Shown here: positions 1 through 7,863 of the stretch, one piece after another
Numbering within the stretch: position 1 is the stretch's first letter
How the letters are laid out: every line of letters starts with the position of its first letter
Assembly (NCBI RefSeq): GCF_040187885.1
Contig: NZ_JBDPLH010000001.1
Coordinates: 496,001 to 560,000 of the forward strand
Length of the DNA: 64,000 nucleotides
Origin: Roseateles_E cavernae
Lineage (GTDB): Bacteria > Pseudomonadota > Gammaproteobacteria > Burkholderiales > Burkholderiaceae_C
Reading direction: 5' to 3'
Translations under genes and position numbers: made by a program
The notes under the pieces: generated by a model
What the model was told of the DNA's origin: nothing
Databases searched by the model: none
Seen by the model: only the letters and a program-made list of their open reading frames with translations

Positions 1-118
1 CGCCGGCCGTGCAGGCCGGGCTGCCCAGTTCGGGCTGCGAGCTCGAGGGCTTGGCGGCCCAGGCGTTATGGGCGAGTGCGAGGCAGCTCAGGGCGGCAAT
101 GGCGATGGTTTTTTGCAT
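1..118 (-). CDS. Exported protein, N-terminal fragment (cut by window edge)
   Basis: Only the first 39 codons lie in the window, reading leftward from an ATG at 118. The protein starts MQKTIAIAALSCLALAHNAW, a classic Sec signal peptide with a short basic start, a hydrophobic core and a likely cleavage after AWA; the mature part begins KPSSSQPELGS. No strong ribosome binding site is visible. It is divergent from ilvE, with about 230 bases between them. The mature domain is outside the window, so no function can be given. Confidence 0.6.
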   Translation of the reverse strand, partial: MQKTIAIAALSCLALAHNAWAAKPSSSQPELGSPACTAG

Positions 119-350
119 GAAGGGGAACCGGTCACAGGGGAATGGACGCACTGTATCGGTCGCTACGGGCGCCGCCGCCGGCAAGCCCCCCGCAGCCACG
201 GGGGTCGGCCACAGTGGCGGCCGCATGCCCGTGGCGCGGGTGTGAGATGCGTCACGCCGCGCACCGGCCAACGGGCCACGGTGCCGGGCGGCGCCGGCTT
301 GCATAGAATCTCGCTCTCACCCATTTCTCTCAGCACAACAGGAGTTCCCC

Positions 351-1274
351 ATGTCCATGGAAGACCGCGACGGCAAGATCTGGATGGATGGCCAGCTGGT
401 CGACTGGCGCGACGCCAAGATCCATGTGCTGAGCCACACCCTGCACTATGGCTGCGGCGCCTTCGAGGGCGTGCGCGCCTACAAGACCGACAAGGGCACG
501 GCCATCTTCCGCCTGCGCGAGCACACCGAGCGCCTGTTCAATAGCGCCAAGATCCTGCGCATGAAGATCCCCTTCAGCATCGAGCAGGTCGAGGAAGCGC
601 AGAAGCAGGTGGTGCGCGAGAACAAGCTGGAGAGCTGCTATCTGCGCCCGCTGACCTGGATAGGCTCGGAGAAGCTGGGCGTCAGCCCCAAGGGCAACAA
701 GATCCACCTGATGGTCGCCGCCTGGGCCTGGGGCGCCTATCTGGGCGAGGAAGGCCTGAAGCGCGGCATCCGCGTCAAGACCAGCAGCTACACCCGCCAC
801 CACGTCAACATCACGATGACACAGGCCAAGGCGGTGAGCAACTACACCAACTCCATCCTGGCCAATATGGAGGCCACCGAGGACGGCTATGACGAGGCCT
901 TGCTGCTGGACGCCTCGGGCTTTGTCTCCGAGGGCGCGGGCGAAAACCTGTTCGTGATCAAGAACGGCGTGGTCTACACACCCGATCTGTCGGCCGGCGC
1001 GCTCAACGGCATCACCCGCAACACCATCTTCGCGATCTGCCAGGACCTGGGCCTGAAGCTGGTCGAGAAGCGCATCACGCGCGACGAGGTCTATATCTGC
1101 GACGAGGCCTTCTTCACCGGCACCGCCGCCGAGGTGACGCCGATCCGCGAGCTGGACCGCATCGAGCTCGGTGCCGGCAGCCGTGGCCCGATCACCGAGA
1201 AGATCCAGACGGCCTTCTTCGACATCGTCAACGGCCGCAATCCCAAGTACGCCGAGTGGCTGAGCCTGGTCTGA
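351..1274 (+). CDS. ilvE: Branched-chain amino acid aminotransferase IlvE
   Basis: A 307-residue class IV (D-aminotransferase fold) PLP enzyme that performs the last transamination in valine, leucine and isoleucine synthesis and the first step in their breakdown. The N-terminus carries the family motif HTLHYGCGAFEGVRAY. The Schiff-base lysine is K160 in MTQAKAVSNY, and the cofactor loop EGAGENLFV follows. Length matches the E. coli enzyme. The ATG is preceded by AGGAG about 7 bases upstream, and a TAGAAT-like -10 box lies near 304-309. A small zinc-binding protein gene follows 19 bases downstream and is probably cotranscribed. Confidence 0.96.
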   Translation: MSMEDRDGKIWMDGQLVDWRDAKIHVLSHTLHYGCGAFEGVRAYKTDKGTAIFRLREHTERLFNSAKILRMKIPFSIEQVEEAQKQVVRENKLESCYLRPLTWIGSEKLGVSPKGNKIHLMVAAWAWGAYLGEEGLKRGIRVKTSSYTRHHVNITMTQAKAVSNYTNSILANMEATEDGYDEALLLDASGFVSEGAGENLFVIKNGVVYTPDLSAGALNGITRNTIFAICQDLGLKLVEKRITRDEVYICDEAFFTGTAAEVTPIRELDRIELGAGSRGPITEKIQTAFFDIVNGRNPKYAEWLSLV

Positions 1275-1293
1275 TCAGACTGAGAAAAAGAAC

Positions 1294-1503
1294 ATGAGCG
1301 ACACCAACAAATCCATCATCGAAGTCACCGCCCAGGACGTGCAAGGCCCCGGCGTCGTCGCCTGCCCCAACCCCAAGATGGCGCTGTGGAGCAACCACCC
1401 CAAGGTCTTCATCGACGTCACCCACGAGGGCGGCGGCAAGTGCCCCTACTGCGGCACGGTCTACAAGCTCAAGGCTGGCGAAGTGCTGCACGGCGCCCAC
1501 TGA
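1294..1503 (+). CDS. Small CHCC-type zinc-finger protein
   Basis: A 69-residue protein with the layout of the zf-CHCC family, the bacterial relatives of the NDUFS6 zinc subunit of complex I. The upstream ligands are Cys (VVACPNPK) and His in SNHPKVFIDV, followed by the pair in KCPYCGTVYKLK near the C-terminus. The ATG follows ilvE closely. In Burkholderiales this family often sits next to ilvE, so the pairing is typical. The precise job is unknown; zinc binding is inferred from the motif only. Confidence 0.85.
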   Translation: MSDTNKSIIEVTAQDVQGPGVVACPNPKMALWSNHPKVFIDVTHEGGGKCPYCGTVYKLKAGEVLHGAH

Positions 1504-1516
1504 GCCAGCGCCAGGC

Positions 1517-1533
1517 GGGGGCGCGATGCCCCC
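1517..1533. terminator. Hairpin between convergent genes
   Basis: GGGGGC-GCGAT-GCCCCC forms a perfect 6-bp stem with a 5-base loop between the convergent zinc-finger and DUF3455 genes. It lacks a clear U-tract on either strand, so terminator function is only likely. Confidence 0.4.
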
Positions 1534-1545
1534 ACCGGTTCGGGC

Positions 1546-2091
1546 TTACATGCTGTAGAACACGTAGTCGGCCTGATAGGCCACCTGGCGGCGCTCGCCC
1601 TTGTTGGCCATGCCACAGGCCACCGCCGGCGCCACGCCGCCCTGTGTCTTCAGGCGCTGGATGTGGCTGACGCCCTGCATCGCGCCCATGCCGTTTGCCG
1701 CCGGGGTGGCGGGGTCGGCCTTGACCAGTTGCAGCGGGATGCTGCCCGGCGTGCCCGGTGCCACGGCCAGCTGCTTGCCGGTAACCTTGGAGCCATCGTT
1801 GGCCTCCCAGGTCGGGCCGCCGTAATACTTGCCGACCACCGCGCCGGCCGCGTTCTTCAGCGTGGCCACCGGGGCAACGAAGACCCATTCGTACTGGCCG
1901 GCCGCCTTTTCGCGGCACTCATAGCTGATCTCGCCGGCACCGACGGTCCACATCGTCTGCTTGCTGCCGGCCGGCGCGCGCACCGCCTCGGGCAGCGCGG
2001 CGTTGTCGACCATGCTCGTCATCATCGGCGTGGAGGCGCAGGCGCCCAGCAGGGCGACCGGCAGCAGCAGCATCAGGGACGTCTTTTTCAT
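1546..2091 (-). CDS. DUF3455-like lipoprotein
   Basis: A 181-residue protein with a lipoprotein signal (LLLPVALLGACAST; lipobox Cys at about residue 17), so probably anchored in an envelope membrane. The remainder, with GKYYGGPTWEANDGSKVTG and a C-terminal Cys-containing segment, resembles the DUF3455 family of secreted proteins of unknown function. It lies 77 bases downstream of an anti-sigma/ECF sigma pair on the same strand, so it may belong to that regulon. Function unknown. Confidence 0.8.
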   Translation of the reverse strand: MKKTSLMLLLPVALLGACASTPMMTSMVDNAALPEAVRAPAGSKQTMWTVGAGEISYECREKAAGQYEWVFVAPVATLKNAAGAVVGKYYGGPTWEANDGSKVTGKQLAVAPGTPGSIPLQLVKADPATPAANGMGAMQGVSHIQRLKTQGGVAPAVACGMANKGERRQVAYQADYVFYSM

Positions 2092-2168
2092 CGCGAACTC
2101 CTCGAAGGGTTGGGGGCTTGGAGTCCCCTCTTACGCAGCCCTGCGAGGATCGGATGCAAGGGAAAAAA

Positions 2169-2849
2169 CTAAATGTGGCCGGCCGAGACGATAGGTCCGG
2201 TCGGCGCCCCGGTCGGCGAGCCGCCGGTGGGCTCCAGGCTGACGGCGAAGGCCGCCGTGTCCTGCAGCAGACGGGCGCGCAGCACGGTCGTCGCCGCCGC
2301 CGTCGAAACCAGGCCCAGTGAGCGTGGCGCGCCCTTGCCCGGCACGGCCCACAGCTCCAGTGCCCGGCCTTGTTCCACCGTCAGCTCGCCCAGCGGCTTC
2401 AGCACCAGGGCGCCGCCGTCGGCGCTGACGCTGGCGACAAAGCCGGCCTTGGCGAAGCCGGCGCCCTCGGGCGTCGCGTTCAGCACGATCACCAGCGGCG
2501 GCTGCACCGGCTGCGGCTGGGCCAGCAGCAGGGCCAGGGCCAGGGCACCGGTGCCGGCCACGCCGGCAAAGCCCTGCCACAGGCCCAGGCGCTGCCACCA
2601 GCTCGGCGGGCGCGCGGGCGCGCCGAACAGGCGGCGCTGCACCGCGGCCCAGACCTGGGGCGGCGGCGTCACCGGCGCCACCGGCGCGGCCAGTGGCTGC
2701 AGGCGCTGCTGCCAGGCCTGCACGGCATCCTGCAAGGCCGGGTGGGCCGGCAGCAGGCGCTCGAAGCGCCGCCGTGCGCCACCGCGCAGCACACCCAGTG
2801 CATATTCGGCGGCCAGTTTCTCGGCCAGATCGGGGCGGCTGTAGTCCAT
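2169..2849 (-). CDS. Anti-sigma factor, RskA (anti-sigma-K) type
   Basis: A 226-residue membrane protein. Residues 1-75 form the cytoplasmic zinc-less anti-sigma domain (LAAEYALGVLRGGARRRFE), residues about 90-110 are one transmembrane helix (GTGALALALLLAQPQP), and the periplasmic part ends in the RskA-type domain (LGELTVEQGRALELWAVPGK, followed by VSLEPTGGSPTGAPTGPIV). It should hold the adjacent ECF sigma factor inactive until an envelope signal releases it. Its ATG overlaps the sigma factor stop, implying translational coupling. The signal is unknown. Confidence 0.9.
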   Translation of the reverse strand: MDYSRPDLAEKLAAEYALGVLRGGARRRFERLLPAHPALQDAVQAWQQRLQPLAAPVAPVTPPPQVWAAVQRRLFGAPARPPSWWQRLGLWQGFAGVAGTGALALALLLAQPQPVQPPLVIVLNATPEGAGFAKAGFVASVSADGGALVLKPLGELTVEQGRALELWAVPGKGAPRSLGLVSTAAATTVLRARLLQDTAAFAVSLEPTGGSPTGAPTGPIVSAGHI

Positions 2850-3499
2850 CAGAGCGCTCCCTTGCTGGCGCCGACCAGGCCGGCCGCGCGGTCCAGGCAG
2901 TTGCGCAGGCTTTGCAGGCCACGCCGCACCCAGCTCTTGACCGTGCCCAGCGGCTGGCTCATCTGCTGGGCCACCTCGGCGTGGGACAGGCCCTGGTAAT
3001 AGGCCAGCGCCAGGCTGGAGCGCTGCTCGCCGCTCAAGGCCTGCATGCAGCGCTGCAGCTCATGGGCCTGGCTGGCGGCGTCGAGCAGGTCCAGCGGGCC
3101 GGCCTCGGCGCTGGGCATGGCCTCCAGCAGATCGCGTTCGCCACCGTCATCGCTGCCATCGTCCAGGCCCTGGAATCGGCTGACCGTGGCCGGCTCGGCG
3201 GCGCGCCGGCGCAGGCTGTCGATCGCGCGGTTGCGGGCCAGGCTGGTCAGCCAGGTCAGCGGCTGGGCCAGCCGGGCGTCAAAGCCGCCGGCGGCGCGCC
3301 AGATATTGACGAACACCTCCTGCAGCACCTCCTCGGCCTGGGCCCGGTCATGGTTGATGCGCAGCACCACGCCGAACAGCTGGGCACTGGTCGCCCGGTA
3401 CAGGGCCTCGAAGGCCTGGCGGTCGCCCAGGGCGGTGCGGGCGAGCAGCTGGGCCAGTTCCTGGCTGCGCTCGCTCCATGCGGGGTTGGGTGTGCTCAT
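2849..3499 (-). CDS. ECF-family RNA polymerase sigma factor (SigK-like)
   Basis: A 216-residue sigma-70 group 4 protein. Region 2 is FEALYRATSAQLFGVVLRIN followed by AEEVLQEVFVNIWR; region 4, the -35 binding helix-turn-helix, is GLSHAEVAQQMSQPLGTVKS near residues 170-190. It is immediately followed by its cognate RskA-type anti-sigma gene with a 1-base overlap. The upstream region (3500-3590) is shared with a divergent NTF2-like gene and could hold an autoregulated promoter. Regulon unknown; the DUF3455 lipoprotein downstream is a candidate. Confidence 0.92.
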   Translation of the reverse strand: MSTPNPAWSERSQELAQLLARTALGDRQAFEALYRATSAQLFGVVLRINHDRAQAEEVLQEVFVNIWRAAGGFDARLAQPLTWLTSLARNRAIDSLRRRAAEPATVSRFQGLDDGSDDGGERDLLEAMPSAEAGPLDLLDAASQAHELQRCMQALSGEQRSSLALAYYQGLSHAEVAQQMSQPLGTVKSWVRRGLQSLRNCLDRAAGLVGASKGAL

Positions 3500-3590
3500 G
3501 CCCCATTCTTACGTGCCGGCTTTGCATTTGGATGCATGGACTACCCTTTGACATGCCAGCGCCGCCCCCTCTTCTTACAATCGGCCCATC

Positions 3591-4040
3591 ATGATGCGAC
3601 CCAAAGCCCAGACCGCCGCCCTGCTCGCTGCGCCGGAAGACACCGAGCAACAGTTCTACGAGGCGCTGCAGAGTGCCGATCTGGAGCGGCTGATGGAGGT
3701 CTGGGCCGATGAGGAAGAGGTCTCCTGCGTGCACCCCGGCGGCCCGCGCGTTGTCGGCCTGGGCGCGATCCGCGCGGCCTTCGAGTCGGTGTTCAGCCAG
3801 GGCGCGATCTCGGTCCATCCCGAGCGGGTGCGGCGCCTGCACACCGGCGACACCGCCATCCACCAGGTGCTGGAGAGAGTCCAGGTGCAGGGTCCCGAGG
3901 GCCAGCAAAGCGCCTGGGTGATCGCCACCAATGTCTATCTGAAGACCGCGATGGGCTGGCGCATGGTGGTGCACCATGCCAGCCCCGGCACCGCGCACGA
4001 TATCCAGGAAGTGGTCGAGGAACCGGCCACCCTGCATTGA
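3591..4040 (+). CDS. NTF2-like / SnoaL-type protein
   Basis: A 149-residue single-domain protein of the cone-shaped NTF2 fold: helix FYEALQSADLERLMEVWAD, then CVHPGGPRVVGLGAIRAAFE and the sheet residues ending in WRMVVHHASPG. Such proteins bind small ligands or act as scaffolds; no catalytic residues can be assigned. Two ATGs (3591, 3594) are possible starts. Its TGA overlaps the ATG of the following YheT-like hydrolase (TGATG), so the two are translationally coupled. Confidence 0.8.
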   Translation: MMRPKAQTAALLAAPEDTEQQFYEALQSADLERLMEVWADEEEVSCVHPGGPRVVGLGAIRAAFESVFSQGAISVHPERVRRLHTGDTAIHQVLERVQVQGPEGQQSAWVIATNVYLKTAMGWRMVVHHASPGTAHDIQEVVEEPATLH

Positions 4041-5014
4041 TGGCGCTCGCCTACCGGGCGCCGCCCTGGCTGCCCGGCGGCCATGCGCAAACCATCTGGC
4101 CGGCACTGTTCTCGCGCCGCTTCGAGGGCGCGGCGCCGCAGTTCCGGCGCGAGCGCTGGAACACGCCGGACGGCGACTTCGTCGATGTCGATTTCCTCGC
4201 TGCCCCGCCTAGCCCCGGCCAGCCGCTGCTGGTGCTGTTCCACGGCCTGGAAGGCAGCTCGCAGAGCCAGTATGTGCAGGCCTTCGCGGCCATCGCCCGC
4301 GCGCGCGGCTGGGCCTTCGCGCTGCCGCATTTCCGCGGCTGCTCGGGCGAGCTGAACCTGGCGCCGCGCGCCTATCACTCGGGCGACTTCGAGGAGATCG
4401 GCTGGATGCTGGCCCGGCTCAAGGCCGGCCACCCCGGGCCGCTGGTCGCGGCCGGCGTCTCGCTGGGCGGCAATGCCTTGCTGCGCTGGGCCGAGGAGAT
4501 GGGCCAGAGCGCGGCGGCCACCGCGTGCGCGGTCTGCTCGATCTGCTCGCCGGTGGACCTGGCGGCCTCCGGCCACGCGATCGGCCGCGGCTTCAACCGT
4601 CTGGTCTATACCCGCATGTTCCTGCGCACCATGGTGCCCAAGGCCTTGCGCAAGCTGCAGCAGCACCCCGGCCTGTTCGACGGCGAGCGGCTGCGCCAGG
4701 CGCGCGATCTCTACGAGTTCGACAATCTGTTCACCGCGCCGCTGCACGGCTTTCGCGACACCGAGGACTACTGGTCGCGCGCCTCGGCCAAGCCGCATCT
4801 GCGCCAGATCCGCATCCCGGCTCTGGTGCTGAACACGCTCAACGACCCTTTCGTGCCGGCCGCCTGCCTGCCCGGCCCGGGCGACACCGGCCCCCAGGTG
4901 ACCCTGTGGCAGCCGGCCCAGGGCGGCCATGTCGGCTTCCCGGCCGGCGCACCGCCGGGCCATGTGCTGGCGATGCCGGGCCAGGTCTGCGACTGGCTGG
5001 CGCAGGCGCTTTAG
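4040..5014 (+). CDS. Alpha/beta hydrolase, YheT family
   Basis: A 324-residue esterase-like hydrolase. The N-terminal YRAPPWLPGGHAQTIWPALF is diagnostic of the YheT/ABHD1-3 group; the oxyanion region is LFHGLEGSSQSQY and the nucleophile Ser141 lies in GVSLGGNALLRW. The acid is probably Asp in LNTLNDPFVPA and the catalytic His is in GGHVGFP. The ATG at 4040 overlaps the upstream stop; a TTG three bases earlier would add one residue. Substrate unknown; relatives hydrolyse short-chain esters or act on lipids. Confidence 0.9.
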   Translation: MALAYRAPPWLPGGHAQTIWPALFSRRFEGAAPQFRRERWNTPDGDFVDVDFLAAPPSPGQPLLVLFHGLEGSSQSQYVQAFAAIARARGWAFALPHFRGCSGELNLAPRAYHSGDFEEIGWMLARLKAGHPGPLVAAGVSLGGNALLRWAEEMGQSAAATACAVCSICSPVDLAASGHAIGRGFNRLVYTRMFLRTMVPKALRKLQQHPGLFDGERLRQARDLYEFDNLFTAPLHGFRDTEDYWSRASAKPHLRQIRIPALVLNTLNDPFVPAACLPGPGDTGPQVTLWQPAQGGHVGFPAGAPPGHVLAMPGQVCDWLAQAL

Positions 5015-5024
5015 ACTGCCGTCC

Positions 5025-5573
5025 ATGGACCCCATCGTCGAAGCCGCGCTGAAGAAATGGCCCAACGTCCCGCATTGCTACGGCTGGCTGGCGCTGGACG
5101 CGCGCGGCGACTGGTATATGCGCGACGAGCGCATCCAGGCGGCCGGGCCCTTCCCGCAGCTCAAGGGCAGCCGCGTCAACCATGAGAAGCTGCGCGAGTT
5201 CATCGAGCGCAATTACGCCGCCGATGCGCAGGGCGCCTGGTACTTCCAGAACGGGCCGCAGCGCGTCTATGTCGAGCTGGAGGCCACGCCCTGGATCTGG
5301 CGGCTGACAAAAGGCCCGACGGGTGCGCCGCAGATCCACAGCCACACCGGGCTGCCAGCCCACCAGGTGGACGCCGTCTGGCTCGATGAGCAGGACCGGC
5401 TGCTGCTGAGCACCGAGCTGGGCCTGGGCCTGGTGCACAGCCTGGACATGGAGCTGGCCGCCGACGCCGTCGAAGCCGGGCTGTGGCGGCCCGAGCCCGG
5501 CAAGCATGCCGAGCTGCTGCGCCGTCATGGCGTGGTCGACCGGCCGGTCGCCGCCGCTCAGTCAGGTCGATAG
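5025..5573 (+). CDS. Conserved betaproteobacterial hypothetical protein (DUF2944/DUF2946-type, number from memory)
   Basis: A 182-residue soluble protein beginning MDPIVEAALKKWPNVPHCYG, a start I recall from conserved Burkholderiales proteins of unknown function. It has no signal peptide or membrane segment and is rich in aromatic residues (ARGDWYMRDE, GAWYFQNGPQRVYVE). It begins 10 bases after the YheT hydrolase, so the NTF2-like, hydrolase and this gene form one operon. Its 3' end overlaps the convergent solute-binding gene by 16 bases. The start at 5025 is chosen over an upstream in-frame ATG that would lie inside the hydrolase. Confidence 0.8.
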   Translation: MDPIVEAALKKWPNVPHCYGWLALDARGDWYMRDERIQAAGPFPQLKGSRVNHEKLREFIERNYAADAQGAWYFQNGPQRVYVELEATPWIWRLTKGPTGAPQIHSHTGLPAHQVDAVWLDEQDRLLLSTELGLGLVHSLDMELAADAVEAGLWRPEPGKHAELLRRHGVVDRPVAAAQSGR

Positions 5574-6334
5574 GGCGGCAGCTCGCGCAGCCGTGCGATC
5601 TCGGCCCACCAGCGCTCGGCCTGTTCGCGCTGCGCCGGCAGCAGCCCCGGGGCCAGCGCGGCGTAATAGTCCACCGCCAGAAAGGGCTGGGGCAGCAGGG
5701 TCAGGTCTTGCAGATCCGCCACGCGCATCGCGTGGCGCAGGTCTTCCTCGATGCCGACCACCAGGTCGACCCGGCCGGCCAGCAGCTTGCCCAGCAGCTG
5801 GCGCGTGTTGAGGGCGGCGCTGTCGACCTTGAAGCCCTGGCTCTGCAAGGCCTCGGTGGCCGAGCGCATCGTCGCGCGCGCACCGACGGTCAGCGCGGCG
5901 GGCTCGGCCCCATGCATCTGGCGGCCATCCCAGACCAGCTCACGACCGGCGCGCTTGACCCACATCAGGCGCAGATGCGCCAACCTGCGTGTGCGGTCAA
6001 CGGCGCCATTGCGCATCGGGAAGCCCAGCTCGGCCATGTTCTGCGCTGTCGGCGCGGCCAGCGTGGCTTCGACTTGAGCGCTGTCCAGCATCAAGCGGCA
6101 GCGTAGCGGCGGCAGCCGCAACAGTTCGACCCGTAGGCCAGCCGCCTCCCCGGCATCGATCAGCAGACGCTCGGCCACGCCCAGGCGGCGCGGATTGTTG
6201 TGCAGATAGGGCGGCACGACGAGGTCGGTGACGCAGACCCGCCAGTCCGCCGGCTGTGCGGCCAGCGGCAGCGCCTGCCATGCCAGCAGGACGGCCAACA
6301 TCCATCCCTGATGCTTCTTCACGCCCGCCAGCAT
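5558..6334 (-). CDS. Periplasmic solute-binding protein-like (transporter family 3)
   Basis: A 258-residue protein with an N-terminal signal peptide (GWMLAVLLAWQALPLAAQPA) and a periplasmic-binding-protein fold of the amino-acid (SBP_bac_3) type: ADWRVCVTDLVVPPYLHNNP, a hinge around TNARSATEALQSQG-like sequence, and RVDLVVGIEEDLRHAM. No transporter permease or ATPase is adjacent, so it may act alone as a sensor or orphan binder. The ATG at 6334 places the signal peptide at the start; the upstream in-frame extension is low complexity and crosses a terminator. Confidence 0.75.
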   Translation of the reverse strand: MLAGVKKHQGWMLAVLLAWQALPLAAQPADWRVCVTDLVVPPYLHNNPRRLGVAERLLIDAGEAAGLRVELLRLPPLRCRLMLDSAQVEATLAAPTAQNMAELGFPMRNGAVDRTRRLAHLRLMWVKRAGRELVWDGRQMHGAEPAALTVGARATMRSATEALQSQGFKVDSAALNTRQLLGKLLAGRVDLVVGIEEDLRHAMRVADLQDLTLLPQPFLAVDYYAALAPGLLPAQREQAERWWAEIARLRELPPYRPD

Positions 6335-6348
6335 AGCCGCGCAGGCAC

Positions 6349-6371
6349 AAAAAAACCGGCCGAGGCCGGTT
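6349..6371 (-). terminator. Intrinsic terminator of the cytochrome c gene
   Basis: Read on the minus strand, AACCGGCC-TC-GGCCGGTT is followed by a T-run: a perfect 8-bp stem with a U-tract, 37 bases beyond the cytochrome c5 stop codon. Confidence 0.85.
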
Positions 6372-6407
6372 GTTTGCGGGGCGCGCCGAAGCCCGCCGTT
6401 TGCCTGA

Positions 6408-6965
6408 CTACTGTGCGGCGGACGCGGCCGGGGCCGGGGCCTTGGGCTCGTCGAACTTGGCGCCGCCCTGGTTGCCCATATAGACCACCGCACGGGCGAT
6501 CTCGAAGTCGCTGTGATCGCCGCCGCCCTGGGCGCCCATCGCGCCCTTGCCCTTCAGGGCCGAGCTCAGCAGCATGTCGAATCCGGTCTTGATGCGCGGG
6601 CCCCAGGCGGCCGCATCGGCCAGCTTCGGCGCACCGGCCACGCCGGCGCCATGGCAGGCCGCGCACTGGGCCAGGTAGACCTGCTCGCCGGTCTTCAGCG
6701 CGCTGGCGTCGGACAGGTCCTTGATCTCGATCGCGCCGACCGGCTGGATGCGAGCGGCCACCGCCTGCTCCGCCAGGCCCTCGCTGCCGGCGGACGGCTT
6801 GCTGTCCGAGGTCACATAGCTGGCCAGCATCACGATCACGATCACCGGCACGACAAAGGCAAACCCGACGGCCCAGATCAGCTGCTTGGGTGTCTTGATC
6901 GGTCCCTCATGCGCCTCTTCGTGCTGGGCGTCGTGGTCGTGCACGTGGTCTTGGGTTCCGCTCAT
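6408..6965 (-). CDS. Cytochrome c5-type membrane-anchored c-type cytochrome
   Basis: A 185-residue protein with a His/Asp-rich cytoplasmic N-terminus (GTQDHVHDHDAQHEEAHEG), one membrane anchor (VGFAFVVPVIVIVMLASYVT, residues about 35-55) and a C-terminal cytochrome c domain with the haem site CAACHGAG and a distal Met probably in KGKGAMGAQGG. The C-terminus is a short Ala/Pro tail. Such proteins pass electrons in the periplasm to terminal oxidases. The ATG at 6965 was chosen because the histidine-rich start is typical. A terminator follows. Confidence 0.9.
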   Translation of the reverse strand: MSGTQDHVHDHDAQHEEAHEGPIKTPKQLIWAVGFAFVVPVIVIVMLASYVTSDSKPSAGSEGLAEQAVAARIQPVGAIEIKDLSDASALKTGEQVYLAQCAACHGAGVAGAPKLADAAAWGPRIKTGFDMLLSSALKGKGAMGAQGGGDHSDFEIARAVVYMGNQGGAKFDEPKAPAPAASAAQ

Positions 6966-7084
6966 GAAATCCTCGTTGGCGTCGGGCAGTGGAGTAGATC
7001 GGCCCCCGCTCAGGCGCGGGCAGCACAACCGCGAGATTATAGCGAGCCCCCACCGCCCTTCGGCGTCGGGTGCCGCAAGCGCTG

Positions 7085-7828
7085 CTAGAATGCGACGCGC
7101 TGCGCCCGTAGCTCAATGGATAGAGTACTGCCCTCCGAAGGCAGGGGTTGCTGGTTCGATCCCAGCCGGGCGCACCATGAATGAAGTTGCGAAAGGTGGC
7201 ACCTGCTCTCACGGCCAGGTGCTTTTTTCATGCCTTCCTCCTCAAGCCCCCCCAGCCTCCCCGCCTCGGCCAGCCAGCGCTCGCGCCGCGCCGGCGTGCT
7301 CTTGATGACGGGCGTGAACGCGCTGATGCGTACCGGGGCAATGCCGCAGAACTCCAGCACCGCGTCTTTCATCATGCGGTGGGCCGGGGCGCCCTGCAGC
7401 CAGCGGAAGTACCAGGCCGGCGTGTCCATGCAGACCAGCAGACGCGCGCTGCGCCCTTTCAGCAGACGCTCGGGCAAGGCCTGACCCTGGTGGTAGCGGA
7501 AGGCGAAGCCAGGCAGCAGCAGCCGGTCCAGCAGGCCTTTCAGCAGGGCCGGCACCGAGCCCCACCAGACCGGGTAGGCCCAGACCAGATGTTCCGCCTC
7601 GGTCAGCTGCTGCTGAAGGCGCTGCAGGTCGGGTTCCAGCACGGCATCGGCGTCATGGCCCTGCGGGAGATCGGATGCAAAGCGCAGCTCGCGCAGCTGC
7701 ACCAGGCTGACGCGGTGGCCGGCCGCCGCAGCGGCCTCGGCATAGCGCCGGGCCAGGGCCTCGCTGAGGCTGTGCGGCTTGGGGTTGGCATTGATGACGA
7801 GAATGGTTTTCTTGGCTGTCGTGTTCAT
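7085..7828 (-). CDS. NAD(P)H-quinone reductase-like flavoprotein with antisense-tRNA tail
   Basis: A 247-residue flavodoxin-fold protein of the MdaB/KefF (Flavodoxin_2) family: KTILVINANPKPHSLSEALA for FMN binding, then VWAYPVWWGSVPALLKGLLD for the flavin and dimer face, and WYFRWLQGAPAHRMMKDAVL. Relatives usually end near WLAEAGRLGGL, about residue 200. Here the frame has no stop and continues about 45 codons through the complement of a terminator and of tRNA-Arg(CCG), ending at 7085. The tail (LGSNQQPLPSEGSTLSIEL) is simply antisense tRNA translated. It probably reduces quinones with two electrons. Next upstream, 35 bases away, is a MerR gene. Confidence 0.8.
   Translation of the reverse strand: MNTTAKKTILVINANPKPHSLSEALARRYAEAAAAAGHRVSLVQLRELRFASDLPQGHDADAVLEPDLQRLQQQLTEAEHLVWAYPVWWGSVPALLKGLLDRLLLPGFAFRYHQGQALPERLLKGRSARLLVCMDTPAWYFRWLQGAPAHRMMKDAVLEFCGIAPVRISAFTPVIKSTPARRERWLAEAGRLGGLEEEGMKKAPGRESRCHLSQLHSWCARLGSNQQPLPSEGSTLSIELRAQRVAF
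7102..7177 (+). tRNA. tRNA-Arg (anticodon CCG)
   Basis: A complete cloverleaf: acceptor GCGCCCG pairs with CGGGCGC, D-arm AGCTCAATGGATAGAGT, anticodon stem-loop CTGCC-CTCCGAA-GGCAG with anticodon CCG, T-arm GCTGG-TTCGATC-CCAGC, and an encoded 3' CCA. It reads CGG codons. A terminator follows 22 bases later. Confidence 0.97.
7199..7228 (+). terminator. Intrinsic terminator of tRNA-Arg
   Basis: GCACCTG (7199-7205) pairs with CAGGTGC (7216-7222), followed by TTTTTT. It ends the tRNA transcript and, on the other strand, lies inside the quinone-reductase reading frame. Confidence 0.88.
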
Positions 7829-7863
7829 GCCCGCCAGCATCCACCCTGCCCCTAAGGACAGAG

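Noticed and set aside
7130..7175. The protein tail LGSNQQPLPSEGSTLSIEL as a real domain
   Set aside because: It is the antisense of tRNA-Arg(CCG); the similarity to database entries comes from tRNA, not protein.
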